DNA of 64,000 bases from Elmis aenea (Eukaryota; Arthropoda; Insecta; Coleoptera; Elmidae): positions 24,679,466 to 24,743,465 of the forward strand of contig OX393577.1 in NCBI GenBank assembly GCA_947652605.1. Direction: 5' to 3'. The first letter of the stretch is position 1. Every line of letters starts with the position of its first letter. A program made the translations under genes and the position numbers. Below are positions 35,026-45,100 of this stretch, piece by piece. The notes under the pieces are model-generated. The model saw only the letters and a list, made by a program, of their open reading frames with translations. It had not been told where the DNA came from and did not search any database.

Positions 35026-36657
35026 CTACATAGCGAGGCCAGCCTTCTGTCTGCACTTCTGCATAAGGGCACGTAACATGAACTGCTTTCGAGACAACGT
35101 TCGCACTTGTCGTAAAAATACATCAAGATCGATGACACTGCACCTCAAGGCTTCACCCATATAATAAATGGCATCTTCTAGGGCTGCTTCTTCGGCAAAT
35201 GCATTCAATAACCTGGAACAAAAATTACCCATAAAAACATCAAAATTTAGTTTTTTTAAGTCTTACTGTTTATATAACGGTGCTGTTGTGGTGACTGCAT
35301 CATCAACATCTATTGGGTCTTGATTGCTTAGCCGTTCAATCGCTTTGTCTAGTTCTTCTTCTTTATCTTGGAGAATTGTTATATTTCTGCTAAGATCACT
35401 CTAAAACAGAGACAATGACATAACTTCTAGAATTACTTAACTGCAAACCAAAACTATTTCAGAATAATCCGTTGATTGGAATGCATATGTAACCTAAGCA
35501 ATAAAATACCTGTTCTTTTTCTAATCGCTTTAAAATGGCATCGAGTTTAGCTTTCCCTTGATTAAGTTCATCTTGAGTGCGTTTTAAAGTATCCAGTTCT
35601 GCTTGGTTTTGCTGGAACTGTTCTTTCATTCGCCGCATCAGTTTTTCCTCGATTCCCGACAACAAAGATTCTCTAATATGTTCGTCTTTTATAGTTCCCG
35701 TGCTTGGAATTGTTGGTTGAGGAGAACCACCAAAGCCAGGTGCAGGATAAGCAGGATAAGCTCCTGGATAAGGCGGATATGAAGGAAAACCAGTATTACT
35801 AGTTGGAGGATATGGGGGATATCCACCGTAAGCTGTTGGTGCTGAAAACGACGAAGATGGATATGGCATATATGATGAACTGCCACTAGGCTGTGGCATA
35901 AAACCTACATAAATGAAGAATAACATTAATACCAAAATTTAAGTATCAGTCATTTACACTCACTTGAAGTGGGATAAGGCATGTCGGAATCCTTAGGTCT
36001 AGCAAATACAGGCGGCTGTTCCCCAAACGTAACAATCATTACTTGAATTAAACCTAATAAGTCAGACGAACCCTAAACAGGTAAAAATTATAACACACTC
36101 AAACTTAACGAAATTTAATAATGTTGGAAGTGTAAGGTGTGACGATATAATAACAAACAACAGATTCATTAACAAATATAAAACTTACAGGCACCCAATC
36201 GTGGAGGTAAGGCAAATATACTTTTCCATTCTGATCAACATACATAGAAACTTTTATCGACATATCTGAAGTAGGTTTTACATAGCAAATAGGAGCATTT
36301 TTCGGATGTGTATCCATCAACCAAATACATATTGGAATGTTGTAAGTATTTCCTTTGTAACGTACTGGTATTGTACCCATTAAATTAACCAACTCCATCG
36401 AAGTCCCATCGTTAAATACTAAAGCAATTACAAATGCAATAGACTTTAGTTATAAATACGCAATATTTACTTACTATATGTTTCCTGTTGTGGATGTAAG
36501 CCTTGGTAAAACTCTGTGATGCCTACAATTTCTCTTAATACTTTATCATGACTGTGATACTGAAAATTAAATATTAGTATTTAATTGACGACTTAGTATG
36601 CTTTGTTCTTACATTTGAGTTGCAAAGCCACTGGCGTAGTCTGGCTTCGTCGATCAT
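35026..36657 (-). CDS. TSG101: TSG101, ESCRT-I subunit
   Basis: Seven exons by hand: 36657-36613, 36559-36475, 36418-36189, 36072-35964, 35904-35510, 35400-35267, 35212-35026. All are GT-AG with matching phases, giving 394 aa (human 390). Residues 1-145 form the UEV domain (FNDGTSMELVNLMGTIPVRY, YNIPICIWLMDTHP, GKVYLPYLHDW), which lacks the E2 catalytic cysteine and binds ubiquitin and P(T/S)AP peptides. Residues 157-220 are rich in Pro, Tyr and Gly. A coiled coil follows (about 230-315), and the C-terminal steadiness box (EEAALEDAIYYMGEALRCSV, RTLSRKQFMLRALMQK) assembles ESCRT-I with VPS28/VPS37. It acts on endosomes in cargo sorting and in cytokinesis. A GC-richer transposon begins about 160 bp upstream of the start codon. 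Confidence 0.95.
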
Positions 36658-36818
36658 TGCTTTAAATTATTATTCAAGCTGTTTTTGTAAATAAATTGTT
36701 TAAAAGTAAAGCACACAAAACGTCACATTGACATTACGAATGACAATGGCATTCATTTGTAATGAATTAAGTAGCGCTATCTAGCGACGAATGGCAAAAT
36801 TTTAGCTGTTGCAACAAT

Positions 36819-37763
36819 AGTGCGTTCGGGACGCTGCTCCTAGAGCCCAAACCAGAGCGGCGTAGAGTAATCACGTTCCACGTTGTCTCTTAGCTTAGGT
36901 CTCTAGAGCACAGAACACTCTCTCTCTAGGGCCTCTTCTAAGGGTCACCTAAGGGTGCGTCGGTGCTGATTTTTCAAATGTAATACAAGATAACCTCACT
37001 ATTATAGGTCGTCTTTAAACATGTTTACCACAGGTTAAACAACAACAGATTGCGGTGCTTCGAATTCCTAACTTTATTTGAGCTTATTTAGGTGCGTTCG
37101 GGACGTACGCTCTTTTTGCTTTATTTGCTCTTTTTTGCTCCACAGCGTTCGGGACGCGACTTTGGAGTAAAAAAGATCGCTCCGAAGGGCGTTCGGGACT
37201 GCATAAGTGGAGTAAATAAATCTACTCTAATTTGCGCCACCTCTGAAGCTGGGGCAAGCTGAGCTCGCGAAAGAAGACATGCGCATTACGGATTGTCTAC
37301 GTTTGAATTCTTTGAATTGCCAGGTACAGCATAAGAATAAGATACAGTTGAGTTAACATCCAGGCTTCGTGTTATTGTGTTGCATTAGTTAACAGCAATT
37401 TCTTGTGAACAGTAATTAACTTTCGATGTAATTCCCTATTATTAAAACAAAATGTTGGGAAGTTAAATGGTTCATATCATGACATTTTACATCAATTTTA
37501 TAACCAAATAATCTAACAAATTCGAAGCAATACAATTTGTTGCTTGTTTTACTTACAATGATGTCTGATTAGACCAACTAGACCGGTCTACAACAAAATA
37601 GTGAGGTTACCTTTATATTTGAAATATCCGCTGATTTTCTGCACTTATACGTCCCGAACGCATAAGATTTACTCTTGGAGGCTCTGAGACCACGTGATTA
37701 CAATCTCACTCCAATCCTGTCCAATCCACTCCACTCTGGGAGCGTGCGTCCCGAACGCACCTA
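36819..37763. mobile_element. cluster of GCGTTCGGGAC elements upstream of TSG101
   Basis: The left end AGTGCGTTCGGGACGCTGCT is mirrored by the right end GTGCGTCCCGAACGCACCTA. The core GCGTTCGGGAC recurs in direct orientation near 36823, 37094, 37145 and 37191, and inverted near 37651 and 37748. A second complete left end (TAGGTGCGTTCGGGACGTAC) at 37089 suggests one element nested in another of its own family. Related GTAATCACGT blocks occur near both outer ends. No ORF; superfamily not assigned. Confidence 0.7.
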
Positions 37764-38258
37764 ATATAAAACCATTTATCTTCTCAAAATATTGTTTGTA
37801 GTAATATATGTAGTCTATGAAAAATACACTCTAAAAAGAGTTTTTCAAGGCGAATGAACTGATAAATACTGATTTTTTAAAAGTGAAAAATGTTGTGTGT
37901 ATTATTTGTAACTGAAGTGTAGTAATGCTGAAAATAAACAATTTGATGCTGCCCTTTGAATTACAACTACAAAATAATAATACATGGAACTTTTCTAACC
38001 ATTACAAATTATTTCAAAAGCACAATAACATATTGCGCCCTTTGCCAGTAATATTGAAAAAGTACAAATATTTTTAAAAAAATTTAATATGATTAACAAT
38101 TTAAATTTGCAACAATCAATTTAATAATTAAGCAAACAGTTCTTCAATTTTAAAACTTGAAAGTGTTACTGGTAGTAATTTAATTCAAAATTTTTCAATC
38201 ATGATCAACTTTAAAAGCAAAAGCATTAGTTAGTTAGTTATCCGTTCCGCTTTTGCAG
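37764..38258. other. AT-rich stretch, nothing recognised
   Basis: No coding frame or repeat boundary was recognised between the TSG101-proximal element and the LINE relic. Confidence 0.4.
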
Positions 38259-39500
38259 TTAGACGTCGAGGTGTTCTGATTTGCAGAACTTTTTCCATTT
38301 AATTCTGTTCTTGGCTAATTTTGCAGCTTCTTTCCATGTGCTGCTCTGCTTCCTTGACAATACTTGTCCCACTTCTAGGTTCCAGCTTCTACGTGGTCTC
38401 CCTCTGCTATTTTTTCTATCCCAGCCTGCGTCCCATATTTCTTTTACAGGATTCCCATCCTTCATTCTGATTAGGTGCCCTAACCAGTTAAGTTGTCTTT
38501 CTTCTATTTTTTGCATGATTAAATCAACTTCGAGCCTCTTCCTAATTTCTTCGTTCTTGATTTTATCTACTCTAGTAACCCCTTCTATTTTCCTTAAAAC
38601 CCTCATCTCTGCCACTACAATTTTTGATATTAACCTGTGGTCAAGGATTCGCTTCCATATATTAGCGTAGGTATGAAAACAGAGCTATACACAGTGGCGG
38701 CCAGTGACAAGAAGCAGGTGGTGCCAGGGACACAAAAAAAAAAAAATTAATTTTTTTCAAACTAAACAATATGTATTACAAATTATAAATCTTCTTGTTT
38801 TTTGCCATCTTATTGACTAATATGCACTGCACATCCTTGGGTTGATATGTGCCAAGTTTTTAAATTCTAATTTTTCCTCTAGTTAATAATCTCGATTTTG
38901 TTCATCGTCGTAAAAGTTTAAACTTTAAAATAAATTATTTAAAAAAAACAACAACTTAATAAATAAACAGTAACAAAACACACCAACGATAATTAAACAC
39001 ACTAAAATAAAACAAACAGAGATCAACAATGAGGAAAATATAATACACTATCAAAGAATCACGCGCTACGTACTTAAAAACTTAGTGACGGGCCCGATCA
39101 AACTGGCTCTACTATGAGCGTTGCGACTGGTAAACAAACACTATCGCTAGTCCACGCGCTTCATACATATCCTGTGCTCTACACTCATATGAAATAGGGC
39201 CAGCCTTCAGCTGGCCCGAAAGTGCGTTGTACAATATTGCCACAAAATACTACAGTAATTTTTTAATTTAAATAATAAAACGTGTTGGGAATAAATCAAA
39301 ATAGAATTAATACAATAAAATATTGTTTTAAATTTTAATTATTTTGCTAGCTTCACAAATACAGGTGGGGCCCAGCCCCTAAAGACGAGCCGCCCCTGGC
39401 TGTACACTCTAACGTTTGTTTGTTTATTTAAATCTCTCTTGTTTAAGAATATTTTTTTTAATGAGTAGAATACATTATTTACAGCCTTTATTCTATTATT
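38259..39500 (-). mobile_element. RTE-like LINE reverse-transcriptase C-terminal relic, split by a hAT miniature
   Basis: On the reverse strand 39500-39399 reads NNRIKAVNNVFYSLKKIF then LNKRDLNKQTNVRVY. After the hAT miniature, 38691-38259 continues SVFIPTLIYGSESL, a frameshift, then EMRVLRKIEG...NEEIRKRLEV...QLNWLGHLIRM...GRPRRSW. This is the standard tail of endonuclease/reverse-transcriptase LINE proteins of the RTE kind. It is 5'-truncated and frameshifted, so dead. Confidence 0.75.
38692..39398. mobile_element. hAT miniature inserted in a LINE
   Basis: The ends CAGTGGCGGCCAGTG and GACGAGCCGCCCCTG are flanked by near-identical 8-bp repeats gctataca (38684-38691) and gctgtaca (39399-39406). 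The 707-bp interior has no ORF of interest and contains GGCCAGC/GCTGGCCC blocks. It interrupts the RTE-like reading frame, which resumes on its far side. Confidence 0.85.
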
Positions 39501-40605
39501 ATAATTTCTTGTTCTATACTTCCTTTATTTGTTTATAATCGAACAATTAAAATAATTTGAGAGTATATTTTTGGAGAAGTCAAGTAAGGTTACTTAAGTT
39601 TTGCATAACTGAAAAGAGAAAAAAATTCTTTATCAAATGAAGAAGATATAGGGGTATCTTGTCATTAAAAAAAAATCAATTTTTTTTCATTGCGCTTTTG
39701 TTATTCGAAAAAATAGAATTTAAATTTTGTGGAAAGCTAAGTAAAAAACAACTTTTATTCAAAACATTTTTCTTTAAATTGGATATTTACTGAGATATAT
39801 AGCATATTCCATATCTTTTGGACACACTGTATACTGTGATCATGTTGTGGTTGAGATGTAGGTTCTAGAAACAGACAAAACAATTATTTATGAACAGATA
39901 AAATTTCCGTCGAACGTGTTTTTGATTATTAAATGCGCTGTGGCAAATGAAAAATGTAGACTTAAATTTGAGAAAGTGAAAGCTTTAACAATTGTAAAGA
40001 CCCATTTTCAAGATTTTTCATGTGCCGAGTTCTTTGTCCAAACATCAAAGGAATAAAAAAATTCGTGTGTCTTTTAAAGGTGCAATTTTTCTAATTAAAC
40101 GTGTTTGTAATTTTTAAAAGTATAATTTATGTTAATGTCTGTATTTTTACAAATGTTCTAAAAACTGCATCAAAAGATAAACACTTTATAACAATTTATT
40201 CAAGGTGTTTTCAATATTTTTTACAAAATGTCCCAGGTTTTGTAAGTTAAAGTTTGGAAAAGCCCCGGTTTAGAAGAAAAACGTTATGGGAACCCTAATG
40301 TAAACAGAAAAATTAGACTGAAAATTTATTAATGAATAACTTACAATTACCTTAATACTTAAATTACAATTTATACAACAAATTATTATATTAAACTTAA
40401 ATTAACTTGATTTTTAAATAGGAGTAATAAATATGAATAAAAGAATGATACTGAACTTCCAACGTATCTTATCATTATTGATGAGGTAATAATTTCTCTT
40501 TTTATCTAATTTAGTGAAACATGTATTTGTTTACTTCCTATAGCTTTATTATTTAACAAAAAAGTTAAGTCATTTGGCTTTTCCAGAAATTTTTGAAAAT
40601 CATTA
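39501..40605. other. AT-rich stretch, no gene seen
   Basis: No frame with family resemblance. Part near 40320-40605 is likely DMC1 3' untranslated sequence. Confidence 0.4.
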
Positions 40606-41776
40606 TCATTCTTTTACATCGTCAATACCACCAGTAGTTATGGTATAAAAGACCTCACTTTCTTTTAATTCAGGACTGTCATAAATTTTGGCTATTCTCT
40701 TTTCACCAGTACTTTTTAACAACGAAATGCGAGTAGTAGAAGCATGAGCCAATATATTTCCACCAATCGGTTTCAGTACTTCAGACTGCAACGGAGTAAA
40801 ATCTGATGTAATCTGGTTTGTAATAAAAACTGCGACATTATATTCTTCACTAATCTTCTGCAGACGTGACATCATCTGTCCTAATTTTTGTTGACGATCT
40901 GCTATTTCACCACGACCGCTGTAATCAACACGAAATAATGCCATAATCGAATCGATTATCAGAAGTTTGAATACTCCGGCTTCTTCGTGAAATTTTGCTG
41001 CCACATTATTTAAAAGTTCAAACTGATGTTCGGAATTGTATGCACGAGCATACAATACATTATCTAATACTGCTGTTTGATCCAAATTAAAACGTTCGGC
41101 TATGGCTCGCAGTCTTTCAGGACGGCTAAATTTGAATTAAGGAACTAGCTAACACAAGATGGGTTTATTAAGATTTGAATTATAAAAGGATACAACGTAT
41201 GTTCAGTGTCTATAAATATTACTTTTCCACCAAGATAGCCATTAGTACCAGGCATTTGAGCAGTAACACACAAAGTGTGCGATAATTGAGTTTTTCCTGT
41301 ACGAAATTCACCAAAAACTTCAGTTATTGACATAGATTCTATACCTCCATTCATCAATTTGCTATAAAAATATGTTTTTAACACTATAATTACAAATATG
41401 TATACTTAACTTACTCAAGGTTTTTGCTGCCAGTGCTAAGCTTAAAAACTTGCTTTCTTTGATCAGCAACTTCTAATGCTGTCATAAATCCATTGCTGAA
41501 GGCAAGTTTAGTGCAAGCTTCCTTAATTTTGTCAATTTTTGCTTGGTCAAAGCCATTAATTTCTAACAATTTTTTACGCATGGTCATTTGAATACCTTTT
41601 ATAGTGTTAATATTATTAGCTTTTAGCTTTTTAACATCATCAATAGAAATCCCATATTCCAGTAACATTAAAATATCCTGGAAGCACACATCTTCTTCTT
41701 CAATATCACCAAGATTTTCTTCGGAATTGATACTTTCTTTTTCATTTTCTAATATTTCCATCATTTCAGCAGCCAT
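40606..41776 (-). CDS. DMC1: DMC1, meiosis-specific RecA-family recombinase
   Basis: Three exons by hand: 41776-41415, 41361-41194, 41125-40606, in phase, 349 aa (human 340). The N-terminal helix-hairpin-helix region reads [20 protein letters not shown]. Walker A is GEFRTGKT (138-145) and Walker B LLIIDS (231-236). [27 protein letters not shown] and the end GGIDDVKE follow. IESMSITE and [12 protein letters not shown] mark it as DMC1 rather than RAD51. DMC1 forms filaments on single-stranded DNA and carries out interhomologue strand exchange in meiotic prophase, with HOP2-MND1. The L2 DNA-binding loop ([20 protein letters not shown]) is about three residues shorter than in human and differs in its centre. 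Starts 380 bp from ASPSCR1, head-to-head. Confidence 0.93.
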
Positions 41777-42155
41777 TGTTGTAATTATTAATAAGTATTT
41801 AACACAATGTAACAGAAAACCTCCGTTATAACAATCACACAACTTGTTGATCGTTTACAATAATTTAAAAAATTTCAAAGCCCTCTTAATTATTTTAAAC
41901 TAGCTCGGCTAAAGCTAGTTTTATTAGAGTTGAACAGTTTAACACCTGTATCACTGACGTTTAAATTTGTGTAGGTTATGTTTGGAACCTTTTAATTTTT
42001 TCATTTAAAAATCTATTTATACTTCTCTTTCTATTAGCCATTGTTAACAGGTATAAGACACAGTAAATAAGATATCAAATTAATATTTTTTATTCAGAAA
42101 TGTATGCCAAATTTGCTAAATGTATTTATTTATGCTGTCCATTTTTAGCCATATC
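41777..42155. promoter_or_regulatory. short divergent promoter spacer, DMC1 / ASPSCR1
   Basis: 379 bases separate the two opposing start codons. A TTTTTAG just before the ASPSCR1 ATG suggests a non-coding first exon or 5' intron for that gene, leaving even less room. A shared promoter is inferred from spacing; no factor site is claimed. Confidence 0.45.
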
Positions 42156-45100
42156 ATGGATGCTAATAAAAAACTAGTTGTTCTTGCTCCAAATGGCCAT
42201 CGACAAACCGTTAAAGTTACTCCAAATACTACAATTTTGCAGGTAATACTTTGCTTAGTGACCCTCGAGTAAATAAATTAATATAAAATGTTTAGATTAT
42301 TGAAGAAGTTTGCAAAAAACAAGGTTTCAAACCAGAAGAATTCGATATAAAGCATCATAGAACTGTTTTAGACACATCCACGACTATTCAGTTTTCTGGT
42401 TTGCCAAATAATGCTCAACTTGAACTTTTAGCGGTAGCAAAAGCACGATTGGAGAGTGCTGTAATAATTGCTGTGCAATTAGAAAATGGTAATAGACCAC
42501 TGGGCAATTTTTCTCCAGGTAGTTCTCTGTGGGAAATATTAATTCAGTTATGCCCCGAGGAAGTACGTCCTGACAATAACCTTGTAGTGATTTATACAAG
42601 ACAAGAAATTGCTGGAATTAATTCGCTTCAAAATACAACCCTTCGAAGTCTAGGCCTTACTAGTGGACGAGCTGTTTTGCGACTTATTCATAAGTTGTTT
42701 TTGTGTATTTAGTACCATTTTTGTCTAAAAATTGCAGTTTTAGATCACCAGAAGAGTTACGGACCCAAGCCAATATATCTGCACCGTTGCCGTCACGACC
42801 GGTGGAGGAGAAACCCTATATTCGGAAATTAATAAAAGAAGATAGTCCACCACCAAAAGTTGTTACAGAGGATCATGATGTTTCTCAAAATGTAAATAAA
42901 CCTCCAGAAATAAATAATGTTGACGAAAAACATCAAAAAAAACATAAAGATAGTGTTAAGCAAGAAAAGCGAAAACAACAAGAAAGTCCTGTAAATGAGG
43001 CTGGAAACAAAAAAGTGCCTGATTCTCAAACGCCAGCGATTGTAAAAACTGATCCAGCTCAGACAGCGACTGCAAGAGAAACAACGAATGTTAATAGCAA
43101 AGAAACTCCTGAGAATTTTGTTTTCGAATTCGTAAGTTTTGAAATGTATTATTTTTATGTTTTGGGAAGTAACATTTTATTTGCGTTCATATTAACTGAA
43201 AAACACTATCACTTATTGTTAATATACTTAATGTCTTACAAAATATCGAAAACATGTTAACTAGTTTCTATTAATGTTTTCAATCGCTTTAAATACAATA
43301 AAATTGAAACTGAATTTCTGTAAATCGGCATATGTTGTACCTGATGACTTTCAATTATTTTTTTATCTTTACAAAGTAATAATTTGTTTTAACATTTTGA
43401 TAATCAGATAATGTTTTTTAGCCGTTCAAATAGAATGTTCTTAATCGAGTGTAATTTCATGTTTTGAAATATTTACTTGTAGCTAGGAGAAAGGAACGCA
43501 ATGTTATTCTCCCTAGAAACAGCTCAGGCAGTACCTAGCGATGACCTGCCGGATGATTTCTTTGAACTGACTATCACTGATGCCAAAAAACTTATTAGAG
43601 ACATGAAACAAAAACGACTGGAATTAGAAAATGCTCAATTGTTGACATCGACTATTCGAAAATTAAGAGAATCCAGTAGGGAGTTGCAACAATTACATAG
43701 ATATAAAAAATCTGTAATCAGAATATTTTTCCCCGATCAGACAGTTTTACAAGGAACTTTTAGTCCTGTGGATACGGTTGGTACAGTATTGGACTTCGTT
43801 AGAGAATTTTTAGAAGATAAATCGTTGGATTTCTATCTTTGCAAGTAGTAAAATTATTTAAAAAATGTATTGTAATCCTTTGTCGCTATTTTAGATACAA
43901 CACCACCAAAGCATGTACTAAACAGGCTTAGTAGGTTGGTTGAAATTGGCTGTGTTCCTAACGCAGTGTTGCATTTCGGTACTAAATTACCGACAGCAAG
44001 TGAGAGGTATTTACGAAGTGAACTTTTATCAAAGTTTACAACCGCATCAGTTGCCAGTTTAGCAGCAACAAAGATGAGGTAATTATTCTACCAATTATTA
44101 ACACCGACAAAACAGAATTATTACTATTTGGCCCTAAAAAGCTTAGAGAAATATGGCTCAAAATCACCAAGGTGGAAAATTTGCTTCGCCAGCAAATAAA
44201 TTACTAAAATCGTAATTTTATTGAGCAAATAAACATAATGAAACATTAAAATTGATTCGTTTTAACTGTACATCGTACAATACACTTTAAAAGTAAATTA
44301 TATTTGATATTATTTGAAAATATACATACGGAAAGTCATTTCGAGAACGCGTCCTAAAGTACGATCTTTAAAAACAAACTTCAAGAAATCATATAAATTT
44401 ATCGATATTAAACAGTTTCCATTTCTTATCAACAGTTTTTTTTATCAAATAACTAGATTTTGGAAATGTTATTTAAAAAAAGCTTTATTTTTAAATAGAA
44501 ATATGCTAAAATATTTTGTCCGACAGCGTATGCATCATTTCAGGTAACGCAGCTGTAATTGGCGGAAAATAATTTAAATTGAACGCAGCCATTATGTGCT
44601 AGGGCTCCGTAGTGGGAGAAAACATTGTAATAACCGGTTGTCACGGTGTTTTTCAACAAATAAATTATAATTAAGTGGTAAATACCTTTCAATTCATTAT
44701 ATTTACAGAGCGTACATCAATAGTGCGTCATCCCGGGAATGCATTTATTAGTTTAAAATACTGGATTATTTTTTTTAGAGTACAATATTACCTACAATAA
44801 CCTCAAATATTTTACATTCACCGTGCCAGACCGCGTCTAAGAGGCCGCCGTAAAAAAAAAACGTGCGCGTTTATTTGAAATCGTCATTTCGTGAACGGTC
44901 AGTTCGGGAACGTTCCCGGACAAAGTACCTACTCAAAAGGCAAATACCCATTATAGATATGTTGCTGCCTGTCAGACATGTGTTGATAACGATGACGGGG
45001 AAATCCTAGTAACTTTCTTGAGATCAGTGCGTAATAGTACCAGAAAATTCAAATTAAATGACGTGTCTTACATTAGCTTTCAGCAAATAATTAGTACTAT

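Noticed and set aside
40606..41776. RAD51 as the identity of the recombinase
   Set aside because: [20 protein letters not shown] and the GGIDDVKE end follow DMC1, not RAD51.
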